Shown here one piece after another: positions 1 to 6,759 of a stretch of DNA of 12,792 bases; position 1 is the stretch's first letter, and each line of letters opens with the position of its first letter. The position numbers and the translations under genes were made by a program. The DNA lies in NCBI GenBank assembly GCA_018066225.1, contig JAGHRU010000222.1, forward strand, positions 1-12,792, read 5' to 3'. The notes beneath the pieces were generated by a model that saw only the letters and a list, made by a program, of their open reading frames with translations, had not been told where the DNA came from and did not search any database. The DNA is from Candidatus Equimonas enterica (GTDB lineage: Bacteria; Bacteroidota; Bacteroidia; Bacteroidales; Bacteroidaceae).

Positions 1-58
1 ATTTGGGACTGTCGTAGCCACACTCGGAGCAAACGTAAGAGGTCTTATCTTTTGCCAT
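1..58 (-). CDS. radA: DNA repair protein RadA, N-terminal fragment (cut by window edge)
   Basis: Only the first 19 codons are present, reading leftwards from the ATG at 58-56. They give MAKDKTSYVCSECGYDSPK, and the next base fits the first base of a Trp codon. This is the characteristic start of RadA/Sms: a short lead followed by the first half of a C4 zinc finger (CxxCG) and the DSPKW stretch. RadA is a RecA-like ATPase that helps process branched recombination intermediates; its ATPase and Lon-like domains would lie outside the window. The start follows the stop of the MerR-type gene by 18 bases on the same strand, so the two are probably co-transcribed. The call rests on a short but very distinctive motif. 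Confidence 0.85.
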   Translation of the reverse strand, partial: MAKDKTSYVCSECGYDSPK

Positions 59-76
59 ATCTGTGGTGTGTCGGCC

Positions 77-427
77 TTAGGCCATACCTGCCATTTCGCG
101 CTTTATCTTGACGAGTTGCTCACGGATATGGCGGAGGCGATCCACCACCTCGGTGGTGCGCACCGTGCCAGCGTGATTTTTGCGCAAGGCCTCGCGCGCA
201 GCAGCGATTTTCAGACCGCGGACACGCACCAGATTATAGACGATGCGTATCTGCTCTATATCGTCCTTGGTATATTTTCTGACGCCACGGCTGCCCTTGG
301 TCGGGGCTATCTGTTGCGGAAATTCCCGTTCCCAGAAACGCAAGAGGGTCTCATTGACATCAAACATAGCGGCTACTTCGCTGATGGAGTAGTACAATTT
401 GAGGTCTTTATCGGTTTGAAGAGGCAT
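77..427 (-). CDS. MerR-family transcriptional regulator, small
   Basis: A 116-residue protein with a MerR-type winged helix-turn-helix at its N-terminus. The HTH covers about residues 12-33 (YYSISEVAAMFDVNETLLRF), the wing and following helix about 44-62 (RGVRKYTKDDIEQI), and a basic amphipathic helix at about 92-112 probably makes the antiparallel dimer coiled coil. There is no C-terminal effector domain and no metal-binding cysteine, so it belongs to the short HTH-only class common in Bacteroidetes. Its ligand and targets cannot be inferred. It lies 18 bases upstream of radA and 168 bases downstream of dgt on the same strand. A 22-bp-periodic repeat array sits in its upstream region and would be within reach for regulation, but no link is shown. 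Confidence 0.85.
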   Translation of the reverse strand: MPLQTDKDLKLYYSISEVAAMFDVNETLLRFWEREFPQQIAPTKGSRGVRKYTKDDIEQIRIVYNLVRVRGLKIAAAREALRKNHAGTVRTTEVVDRLRHIREQLVKIKREMAGMA

Positions 428-495
428 AGTATAAGGTGTTATGTTTTTATCTATTGCAAGTCACTGATTTTCAAGGCTTACGAGAGGTACTTCAC

Positions 496-588
496 GACAA
501 GGGCAGACCGTCGAAACGATGAGGGCAGACCGTCGAAACGACAAGGGCAGATAGTTTTTCGCGTCTAGGCAGAGCGTTTTTCTGCCCT
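496..588. repeat. Intergenic array 1: 22-bp periodic GGGCAG repeat
   Basis: The hexamer GGGCAG begins at 501, 523 and 545, and a one-mismatch copy AGGCAG begins at 567, so four units have an exact 22-base period. The first two units are nearly identical after the hexamer (ACCGTCGAAACG then ATGA or ACAA); the third and fourth have different 16-base fillings. An inverted CTGCCC at 582-587 closes the array and can pair with 568-573 to form a small hairpin. It lies between dgt and the MerR gene, both on the minus strand, so it is also dgt 3' or MerR-gene 5' untranslated sequence. A related array lies at 6663-6734. Function unknown. Confidence 0.8.
568..586 (-). terminator. Possible weak hairpin after dgt
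   Basis: GGCAGA at 568-573 and TCTGCC at 581-586 form a 6-bp stem with a 7-base loop, 10 bases past the dgt stop codon in the direction of dgt transcription. No T-run follows on the minus strand, so this may be part of the repeat array rather than a real terminator. Confidence 0.25.
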
Positions 589-595
589 CTCGGGG

Positions 596-1927
596 CTACA
601 CCATCGGCAACTGCTGACCGCCTATTTTGCGATACAAGTCGAGGGCATAGACATCGGTCATGCCGCTCAGGTAGTCCAAGACGGCCATCACGCGCGTGGC
701 GAGATCGTCGGCCTGCATTTCGTACTGGCTCGACACTTGCTTCAAGAGCAGGCGCGAGTAGGCCTTGTCGGGAGCGATGACGGCATCGGTGAAGAGTTCA
801 AGCAGCGTATAGATGATGTGGTAGCCCGCCATGTCGATGTCGGTCACCTCCTTGCAGTTGTAGATCTGCTTCACCGCGATATCTTCACAACGCTGGTAGG
901 CTGTGCGCAGACGCTCGGGCAGATGGTCGATGAGCGACCCCTCAAAAGTGCCATCGAGAATGGCTTGCTCGTTGGCCACAAACACCGCGACGCAGGCACG
1001 CTCCAAGGCATTGATGACGCAGGAGCGGTAATAGACGATTTTGTCGCCGCGGTCGGTGTCGGTGGGGTAAGCGTGATAGATGGCCTCGCGCTCGGCATCG
1101 TCGAAAAAGCCCAAGAGCAGGTCTTCGGTCTGCTCATAGGAGAGCAGACGCAACTTGTGGGCGTCCTCGATGTCCATGATTTCGTAGCAGATGTCGTCGG
1201 CAGCCTCTACGAGATAGACCAGCGGGTGACGCGCATAGCGCAGTATGCCGTCGTCGTTGGTCAGGCAGCGCATACCCAACGCAGTGGCGATGCGTACGAA
1301 GATTTCACGCTCGGGCTCAAAGAAGCCAAACTTGCTCTTGCGGCCCGCCAGCGTGGCGCAGCAGGGATATTTCACGATGGCAGCCAAGGTGGAATAGGTC
1401 ATGACGAAGCCCCCCTTGCGACGGCCATTAAACTGATGGGTCAGCAGACGGAAGGTATTGGCATTGCCGTCGAAGTTGGTGATGTCGGCCCACGTCTTCT
1501 CTCCCACCTTCTCACGCACCTCTTGCCCGCGGCCTTCGGTGAAGAAACTGCGTATGGCACGCTCGCCGCTATGACCAAAGGGCGGGTTGCCCATGTCGTG
1601 CGCCAGGCAAGCGGCACTGACGATGGCACCGATACTGTGTATGTCGGTCGTGGCCAGGTCTTCGTGGCGCGACAGCAGTTCGCTGGCCACATCGGTGCCC
1701 AGACTTCTGCCCACCGACGACACTTCGAGGGAATGGGTCAGACGGTTGTGCACGAAGATGCTGCCGGGCAATGGGAAAACCTGCGTCTTGTTTTGCAACC
1801 GACGAAACGGCGCAGAGAAGATGAGGCGATCGTAATCGCGCTGATACTCCGTGCGACGCTCCGTGGCTGGTGTAGGCTTATCCTCTTTGCCGAGACGCCG
1901 CGAGGAGAGAAGTTGCTTCCAATTCAT
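596..1927 (-). CDS. dgt: Deoxyguanosinetriphosphate triphosphohydrolase (dGTPase)
   Basis: A 443-residue HD-superfamily enzyme that hydrolyses dGTP to deoxyguanosine and tripolyphosphate, limiting dNTP pools. The family signature is complete: the N-terminal region with RDYDRLIFSAPFRRLQNKTQ at about 30-49, the first metal His in RLTHS (H65), the HD pair in AHDMGNPPFGHSGE (H110-D111), and the distal Asp in EAADDICY (D244/245) followed by the DIEDA stretch. The length is somewhat shorter than the E. coli enzyme but typical of the wider family. The ATG at 1927 starts the conserved N-terminus (MNWKQLLSSRRLG), leaving a 121-base divergent region shared with dut. A -7 box lies just upstream at 1951-1958. 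The protein is cytosolic. Confidence 0.95.
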   Translation of the reverse strand: MNWKQLLSSRRLGKEDKPTPATERRTEYQRDYDRLIFSAPFRRLQNKTQVFPLPGSIFVHNRLTHSLEVSSVGRSLGTDVASELLSRHEDLATTDIHSIGAIVSAACLAHDMGNPPFGHSGERAIRSFFTEGRGQEVREKVGEKTWADITNFDGNANTFRLLTHQFNGRRKGGFVMTYSTLAAIVKYPCCATLAGRKSKFGFFEPEREIFVRIATALGMRCLTNDDGILRYARHPLVYLVEAADDICYEIMDIEDAHKLRLLSYEQTEDLLLGFFDDAEREAIYHAYPTDTDRGDKIVYYRSCVINALERACVAVFVANEQAILDGTFEGSLIDHLPERLRTAYQRCEDIAVKQIYNCKEVTDIDMAGYHIIYTLLELFTDAVIAPDKAYSRLLLKQVSSQYEMQADDLATRVMAVLDYLSGMTDVYALDLYRKIGGQQLPMV

Positions 1928-1950
1928 AGGAGAGGATTTCTATTTCCGTG

Positions 1951-1958
1951 CAAAAATA
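1951..1958 (-). promoter_or_regulatory. Bacteroidetes-type -7 box for dgt
   Basis: On the minus strand this reads TATTTTTG, an exact match to the TAnnTTTG consensus recognised by the Bacteroidetes primary sigma factor. It ends 23 bases before the dgt ATG. No clear TTTG -33 element is seen at the expected distance. Confidence 0.5.
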
Positions 1959-2003
1959 ACTCAAATTTTCCGAAATACGGCACTCTATATGCAAGGAAAT
2001 GCG

Positions 2004-2011
2004 TAAATTTG
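2004..2011 (+). promoter_or_regulatory. Bacteroidetes-type -7 box for the dut operon
   Basis: TAAATTTG matches TAnnTTTG exactly and ends 37 bases before the dut ATG, which would leave a short leader of roughly 30 bases. A -33 TTTG is not evident. It is the only good plus-strand match in the dgt-dut gap. Confidence 0.5.
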
Positions 2012-2048
2012 CCCCAAATTAGTCAATATCACCTCCCGACACCGCATT

Positions 2049-2483
2049 ATGCAAGTCCAAATCGTCAATAAATCACATCACCCGCTGCCCCAATACGCCA
2101 CGGCAGGCAGCGCAGGTTTCGACCTGCGTGCCAACCTCGATGCGCCCATCACCTTGCAGCCGATGGAGCGCGTGCTGGTGCCCACCGGCCTTTATGTGGC
2201 CATCCCCGAGGGCTACGAGGCGCAAGTGCGTCCCCGTTCAGGGCTCGCCATCAAGCACGGCATTACCGTCCTCAACGCTCCCGGCACCGTCGATGCCGAC
2301 TACCGCGGCGAGTGGTGCGTCATCCTCATCAATCTCTCCTCAGAGCCTTTCGTCATCGCCGACGGCGAGCGCATCGCACAGGCCGTCATCTGCAAGCACG
2401 AGACTGCCCAGTGGACAGAAGTGACCAGCCTCGATGCCACCGAGCGTGGCGCAGGCGGCTTCGGCCACACTGGGGTGCAGTGA
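2049..2483 (+). CDS. dut: dUTP diphosphatase (dUTPase)
   Basis: A 144-residue trimeric-type dUTPase, converting dUTP to dUMP and diphosphate, which keeps uracil out of DNA and feeds dTMP synthesis. All five family motifs are present in order: I AGSAGFDLRA (about 19-28), II PRSGLAIKHGI (62-72), III NAPGTVDADYRGEW (76-89, with the catalytic-water Asp82 and the base-stacking Tyr85), IV GERIAQAV (106-113), and V RGAGGFGHTG (133-142, with the Arg and Phe that close over the substrate). Length is standard. It is the first gene of a plus-strand run and is divergent from dgt, another dNTP-hydrolysing enzyme. The TPR lipoprotein gene follows after 39 bases. Confidence 0.97.
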   Translation: MQVQIVNKSHHPLPQYATAGSAGFDLRANLDAPITLQPMERVLVPTGLYVAIPEGYEAQVRPRSGLAIKHGITVLNAPGTVDADYRGEWCVILINLSSEPFVIADGERIAQAVICKHETAQWTEVTSLDATERGAGGFGHTGVQ

Positions 2484-2522
2484 TGTGCGCCTACACCTAA
2501 ATAGATATATAGCATCGCCCGT

Positions 2523-4319
2523 ATGAAACGCTTCTGCCTCGGCTGCCTCTTGCTCCTCTGCCTGCTCTCGTCGTGTACCGACGCCTTCCGTCAGCACTAC
2601 ACGCCCCGTCCCCGTGGCATCAGCATGGCAGGCGGCGTAGCGGCACGGGCAGCCCTGCCACGAGAAGCGCAGATACGCTTCGACCAGTATTTCCTCGAAG
2701 CCGTCCGCCAGAAGCAAGGCGAGCACCTCGATGCCGCCTACGAGTTGCTGGGGCGTGCCCTTGCCATCAACCCCGATGCCCCAGAGGCGCTCTTCGAGAT
2801 GGCCCGCATCAAATACACCCTATCGCCTTTCAGCGACAGCATCGAGGTAGGCGAAGCCGACAAGATGCTCGCACGCGCCGTCGCCCTTGAGCCTGCCAAC
2901 AAGTACTACCGCGAAATGCTGGCGCAGCGCTACGCCTCTATGGGCGACTTTCCTCACGCCATCGCGCTCTACGAGCGGCTGGTGGGCGACCACCCGTCGG
3001 CAGAAGGCTACGAGTTTCTCACCCGACTCTACGAAGCCAACGGCGACTACGAAGGGGCTATCCGCGCCCTCTCGCGCTTGGAAACTATGGAGGGCCCTTG
3101 CGAAGAGTATAGCCTCGAGAAATTCAAGATATACAGCGAGATGGGCGACTCCACCAACGCCTACACCGCCATTGAGGACCTCTGTGCCGCCTATCCCACG
3201 GATCTGCGCTACCGTGTCCTGCTTGGCGACCTGCACATGCAGAATGGGCACCGCGAGCAAGCCCATCGTCTCTACACCGATGTACTCACAGCAGAGCCCA
3301 ACAACGCCTTCGCCCAAATCTCCACCCTCGCCTACTACAAAGCCATCGGGGCAGACTCGCTCTATCAAGCGATGATGGACGATGTGCTCCTCAACCCTAA
3401 CACGACCTCCGAAGCGCGCGCCGAAGTGATGCGGGCCTATACGCTGGATGCCCTCAACACCCATCGTGACAGCACCGAGGTGCTCGCTGTCTGTGAGCAA
3501 GCCTTGGGCTACCGTATGGACACACCGGCCATCGGCGAAATCTGTGCGCTCTACATCGGCTTTGTCCGGCTACCGGAGACGACGATGACGCTGCCCTTGT
3601 CGGCCATTTTGCGTGACCTGCCCGACTATGCACCAGCACGTCTGCAACTGCTGGGCATCCGCCTTGGGCAGGAAGACATCGACGCCGTCATCGCCCTCTG
3701 CCGCGATGGGCAAATCTACAATCCCGGCAACACCGTCTTCTACTTCTACGAAGGCATAGCAGAGCATACGCGCGGCAACTTCAAGGCCGCGGTCGATGCC
3801 TACACGCGCGGTGCTGTCCACATCGACACCGACAGCCAATACGACACGGAGATGGCGGCGGAATACTACACCGCACTTGGCGATGCACAGCATAGCCTCG
3901 GGCATGAGACCGAAGCCTTTGTCGCCTACGACCGTGCCTTGCAGTACAACGCCGACAACATCACCTGCCTCAACAACTACGCCTACTACCTCTCGCTGCG
4001 CGCTCAAGACCTCGACCGCGCAGAGCAGATGAGCCGAAAGACGGTGGAGCAAGAGCCTCACAATGCCACCTATCTCGACACCTACGCTTGGATACTCTAC
4101 CTCAAACGCCAATACACACAGGCACGCATCTACATCGATGAGGCCTTGAAGCACCTCGGAGATGGCTCGTCGGCCACCTACTATGACCACGCTGGCGACA
4201 TCTACTACCGCTGCGGCGAAAGCAAGACGGCAGTGCGTTACTGGCAGGAGGCACTCAAGACGGCTGAAAAGGCCGATAAGAACAAACTACGCAGTAAAAT
4301 CAGAAGAAAGCGAATATGA
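2523..4319 (+). CDS. TPR-repeat lipoprotein
   Basis: A 598-residue exported lipoprotein. The N-terminus is a type II signal (MKRFCLGCLLLLCLLSSC) with lipobox LSSC and lipidated Cys18. The mature protein is built mostly of tetratricopeptide-like helical hairpins: clear ones near residues 52-85, 87-125, 127-158, 160-190 and 229-260, and a second cluster from about 400 to 585 (for example YYTALGDAQHSLGHETEAF and YDHAGDIYYRCGESKTAV). The middle section is more diverged. TPR solenoids are protein-binding scaffolds; no catalytic motif is seen. Its end overlaps the DUF4292 lipoprotein start by 4 bases (ATGA), and an EnvC-like gene follows. This suggests a joint role at the outer membrane or periplasm, but the partner is unknown. 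The basic tail (NKLRSKIRRKRI) is unusual for a surface lipoprotein. Confidence 0.9.
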   Translation: MKRFCLGCLLLLCLLSSCTDAFRQHYTPRPRGISMAGGVAARAALPREAQIRFDQYFLEAVRQKQGEHLDAAYELLGRALAINPDAPEALFEMARIKYTLSPFSDSIEVGEADKMLARAVALEPANKYYREMLAQRYASMGDFPHAIALYERLVGDHPSAEGYEFLTRLYEANGDYEGAIRALSRLETMEGPCEEYSLEKFKIYSEMGDSTNAYTAIEDLCAAYPTDLRYRVLLGDLHMQNGHREQAHRLYTDVLTAEPNNAFAQISTLAYYKAIGADSLYQAMMDDVLLNPNTTSEARAEVMRAYTLDALNTHRDSTEVLAVCEQALGYRMDTPAIGEICALYIGFVRLPETTMTLPLSAILRDLPDYAPARLQLLGIRLGQEDIDAVIALCRDGQIYNPGNTVFYFYEGIAEHTRGNFKAAVDAYTRGAVHIDTDSQYDTEMAAEYYTALGDAQHSLGHETEAFVAYDRALQYNADNITCLNNYAYYLSLRAQDLDRAEQMSRKTVEQEPHNATYLDTYAWILYLKRQYTQARIYIDEALKHLGDGSSATYYDHAGDIYYRCGESKTAVRYWQEALKTAEKADKNKLRSKIRRKRI

Positions 4320-5155
4320 AGCACCTATTAGTAGCCCTTGTGGCCCTATGCCTGATGACGGCTTGCGGCACGACGAAGTCCGCAAGTGACGGCAGCAAAG
4401 ATAAGGAAACCGCACGCACCGAGGCCGCAGCGATGGCCTACAAGAAGCGTGTCGCGGCCAACGCACAGACGCAGACGTGCATCACAGCACACGCCAAGAT
4501 CAATGTGCAGGGGGCAGGCAAAAACCTCAGCGTCGGCGGTACGCTCAAGATGAAGCGCGATGATGTCGTACAACTCTCGCTCACCGTGCTCGGCATTGAG
4601 GTGGGACGGCTGGAATTTACGCCCCAAGATGTGCTCATCGTGGACCGTGTCAATAAGCAGTATGTCCGTGCCCGTTACGACCAGGTGGCGTTTTTGCAAA
4701 CCGCCGATTTGGACTTCTACGCTTTCCAGTCGTTGCTTTGGAACGAGCTCTTCGTGCCAGGCCAACGCTTCGCTGCCGGGCAGTTGCACCGTTTCAGCGT
4801 AAGCGAGAGCGGCGACCACACCTTGTTGCAACTCAAGGATGCCAAGGCGCTGGACTACAACTTCGTGACGGCTACCAAGACAGCGCAAATCTCGCGCGTC
4901 ACGGTGGAGAGCAAAGACACGCGCCATAAGGCCGGCGAACTGGTCTGCCGCTATGATGACTTCACGCGACTCGGCGGCAAACCGTTCCCGCAGTGCATCG
5001 ACCTCGCCTTCCGTGGCGCAGGCCAAGATATGGGACTTACGCTCCAGCTCTCCCGCCTTGACAACAACGCGAAGTGGGAGACCCGCACCACCATCTCCTC
5101 CAAGTACAGCAAGCGCGATGCCAATGCGCTGCTCCAACAACTCATCGGCCAATAG
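4316..5155 (+). CDS. DUF4292 family lipoprotein
   Basis: A 279-residue lipoprotein with a type II signal peptide (MKHLLVALVALCLMTAC) and lipidated Cys17, followed by a charged linker to about residue 45. The rest is predominantly beta-strand with one helical segment, and shows features typical of the DUF4292 family: a start such as ITAHAKINVQ, then GGTLKMKRDDVVQLSLTVLG, the GRLEFTPQDVLIVDR strand pair, and a C-terminal run of alternating strands. By inference the fold resembles LolB/LppX-like half-barrels that bind lipid or lipoprotein acyl chains; this is not shown by the sequence. It is translationally coupled to the TPR lipoprotein (4-base overlap) and followed after 2 bases by the EnvC-like gene, so the three are almost certainly one transcript. 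Confidence 0.82.
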   Translation: MKHLLVALVALCLMTACGTTKSASDGSKDKETARTEAAAMAYKKRVAANAQTQTCITAHAKINVQGAGKNLSVGGTLKMKRDDVVQLSLTVLGIEVGRLEFTPQDVLIVDRVNKQYVRARYDQVAFLQTADLDFYAFQSLLWNELFVPGQRFAAGQLHRFSVSESGDHTLLQLKDAKALDYNFVTATKTAQISRVTVESKDTRHKAGELVCRYDDFTRLGGKPFPQCIDLAFRGAGQDMGLTLQLSRLDNNAKWETRTTISSKYSKRDANALLQQLIGQ

Positions 5156-5157
5156 AC

Positions 5158-6657
5158 ATGCGCATCACCTCTCTCCTCTTCGCTTGCCTCATAGCACTCA
5201 CGCTCTCGGCGCAGCAGCCCAAGAAATCGGCTAAGCCCCAGCAGAAAGCCCGCACCACCGCTGTCACAAAAAAGACAGCGGCGAAGAAAGGCGGCACTGC
5301 ACAGCAGAAAAAGAAGACGACCAGCAAAGGCAAGCAGAAGTCCAGCACCAAGCAGCAATACACCAACAAGGACATCCAGAAACTCCAGGGCGAACAGGCG
5401 CGCCTCAAAAAGCAGATGTCGGAAAACGAGAGTCTGCTCAAAAGCACCAAGAAAGACGTACGTTCGCAACTCTCCAACCTCAACCTCATCGATGCGCAGA
5501 TAGGAGAAAATCAACGCTACATCGCGGGCATACAGTCGGAAATCGACACGCTGACCAACAACATCGGCACACTCACGAGCGAACTGCGGGCGTTGGAGAA
5601 AGACCTCGCGGAGTGTAAGCGCAAGTACCGCCACGGCGTGATGTATATGTTTCGCAATCGCAATGCGCAAAGCAAACTGATGTTCATCTTCGCCGCCAAG
5701 GACTTTCGCCAGATGTACCGCCGTCTGCGCTACGCACAGGATTACAGCAAGTATGAGCGTGCCCAGGGCCTCGTCATCAAGCACAAGGAAGAAGCGGTGC
5801 AGCGCAAGCGCAACGAACTTCTCGGCGTCAAGGTGCAGAAGGACAACCTCATGGCAGAAGGCCGACAGCAGCAGACGAAACTCGAAGGCCAGAAGCGTGA
5901 GCGACAGACCGTGGTGAACGAACTCAACAAGAAGAGTGCCCAGTTGCAATCGGCCATCAATCAGCAGCGCAAGCAATACAACAGCCTCAACGCTCGCATC
6001 GATGCCCTCATACAGAAGGAGATAGCCGCCGCAGAAGCCCGCCGCAAAGCCGCGGAAGAGAAGGCACGGCGCGAGGCTGCACAAGCCGAGGCTGCCCGCA
6101 AGAAGAAAGCCGAAGCCGAGGCGCAAGCCGCCAAAAGCAAGAAGGGCAAGACCTCTACCAGCGCCAAGAGCGAGACGAAGACGGCAGAGAAGAGCCAAAG
6201 CACCACGCCCAAGTTCAACGCCCCCGACAATGCCGACCGCGCCCTCTCCTCATCGTTTACCAGCAACAAGGGACGCCTGCCTGTCCCCATCACGGGTGCC
6301 TACACCATATCTTCGCACTTCGGGCAGTACAACGTGGCCGGTCTCAACGGCGTCACCCTCGACAACAAGGGCATTAACCTCACGGGACGAGCCGGCGCAC
6401 AGGCACGCTGTGTGTTCGACGGCGAGGTGTCGGCCATCTTCTCCTACGGCGGCATGGTCAATATCATCGTACGCCACGGCTCCTACATGAGCGTCTATTG
6501 CAACCTCTCGTCGGCCGCCGTACACCAAGGCCAGAAGGTCAGCACCCGCCAAACCCTTGGCACCGTCGCCCGCGACGCCTCGGGCAACTGCACCCTCCAC
6601 TTCCAACTGCGCAAGGAGACGGCAAAACTCAATCCCGAAGCGTGGATAGGGCGTTAG
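5158..6657 (+). CDS. EnvC-like murein hydrolase activator (degenerate M23/LytM protein)
   Basis: A 499-residue periplasmic protein. The ATG at 5158 is chosen because it begins a good signal peptide (MRITSLLFACLIALTLSA, cleavage after residue 18); a longer in-frame start at 5074 would bury it. A Lys-rich linker covers 20-65, coiled coil about 68-290, and an Ala/Lys/Glu-rich linker 290-365. The C-terminal LytM domain covers 373-499. Within the coiled coil, 150-200 (KRKYRHGVMYMFRNR to YAQDYSKYE) matches the EnvC region that includes the restraining helix. The LytM zinc site is lost: the usual H-x3-D becomes GINL (405-408), and HxH becomes TLH (479-481). EnvC/NlpD-type proteins with such losses activate cell-separation amidases rather than cutting peptidoglycan. 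It follows the DUF4292 gene by 2 bases. Confidence 0.9.
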   Translation: MRITSLLFACLIALTLSAQQPKKSAKPQQKARTTAVTKKTAAKKGGTAQQKKKTTSKGKQKSSTKQQYTNKDIQKLQGEQARLKKQMSENESLLKSTKKDVRSQLSNLNLIDAQIGENQRYIAGIQSEIDTLTNNIGTLTSELRALEKDLAECKRKYRHGVMYMFRNRNAQSKLMFIFAAKDFRQMYRRLRYAQDYSKYERAQGLVIKHKEEAVQRKRNELLGVKVQKDNLMAEGRQQQTKLEGQKRERQTVVNELNKKSAQLQSAINQQRKQYNSLNARIDALIQKEIAAAEARRKAAEEKARREAAQAEAARKKKAEAEAQAAKSKKGKTSTSAKSETKTAEKSQSTTPKFNAPDNADRALSSSFTSNKGRLPVPITGAYTISSHFGQYNVAGLNGVTLDNKGINLTGRAGAQARCVFDGEVSAIFSYGGMVNIIVRHGSYMSVYCNLSSAAVHQGQKVSTRQTLGTVARDASGNCTLHFQLRKETAKLNPEAWIGR

Positions 6658-6662
6658 CCGCG

Positions 6663-6734
6663 TGCCCAGTCGCGTTGATTTTAGTGGGCAGTAAAATGGA
6701 TTTTAATGGGCAGTAAAATGAAACGCTCTGCCCA
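6663..6734. repeat. Intergenic array 2: 22-bp periodic TGGGCA/TGCCCA repeat
   Basis: Four hexamers start at exactly 22-base steps: TGCCCA at 6663, TGGGCA at 6685, TGGGCA at 6707 and TGCCCA at 6729. The outer two are the reverse complements of the inner two. The two central 22-base units (6677-6698 and 6699-6720) differ at one base, and between the inner hexamers lies a 14-base palindrome, TAAAAT-GG-ATTTTA (6692-6705). GAAACG at 6720-6725 sits at the same offset from the hexamer as in array 1. The array fills most of the 102-base gap between the EnvC-like gene and cdd. No TAnnTTTG promoter box is evident in that gap. Confidence 0.8.
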
Positions 6735-6759
6735 CAACGCTTAACACAACACGCCACAC

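Noticed and set aside
68..568. Open frame on the plus strand across the MerR gene and into array 1
   Set aside because: It is antisense to a clear MerR-type protein and includes the repeat array; no protein family is recognisable.
496..588. Array 1 as a miniature CRISPR
   Set aside because: The conserved part is only 6 bases, units are 22 bases, two spacers are nearly identical, and no cas gene is in the window.
737..2071. Long open frame on the plus strand antisense to dgt, running into dut
   Set aside because: It has no recognisable domain, its composition looks like a reverse-frame translation of dgt, and its end overlaps the solid dut start. dgt shows complete HD motifs on the other strand.
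5074..5157. Upstream in-frame start for the EnvC-like gene
   Set aside because: It would add 28 residues overlapping the DUF4292 gene and would hide a good signal peptide that begins at 5158.
4951..6198. Leu/Ala-rich open frame on the minus strand antisense to the EnvC-like gene, looking membrane-like
   Set aside because: The hydrophobic runs are the complement of Lys/Glu/Gln-rich coiled-coil codons, not real membrane helices.
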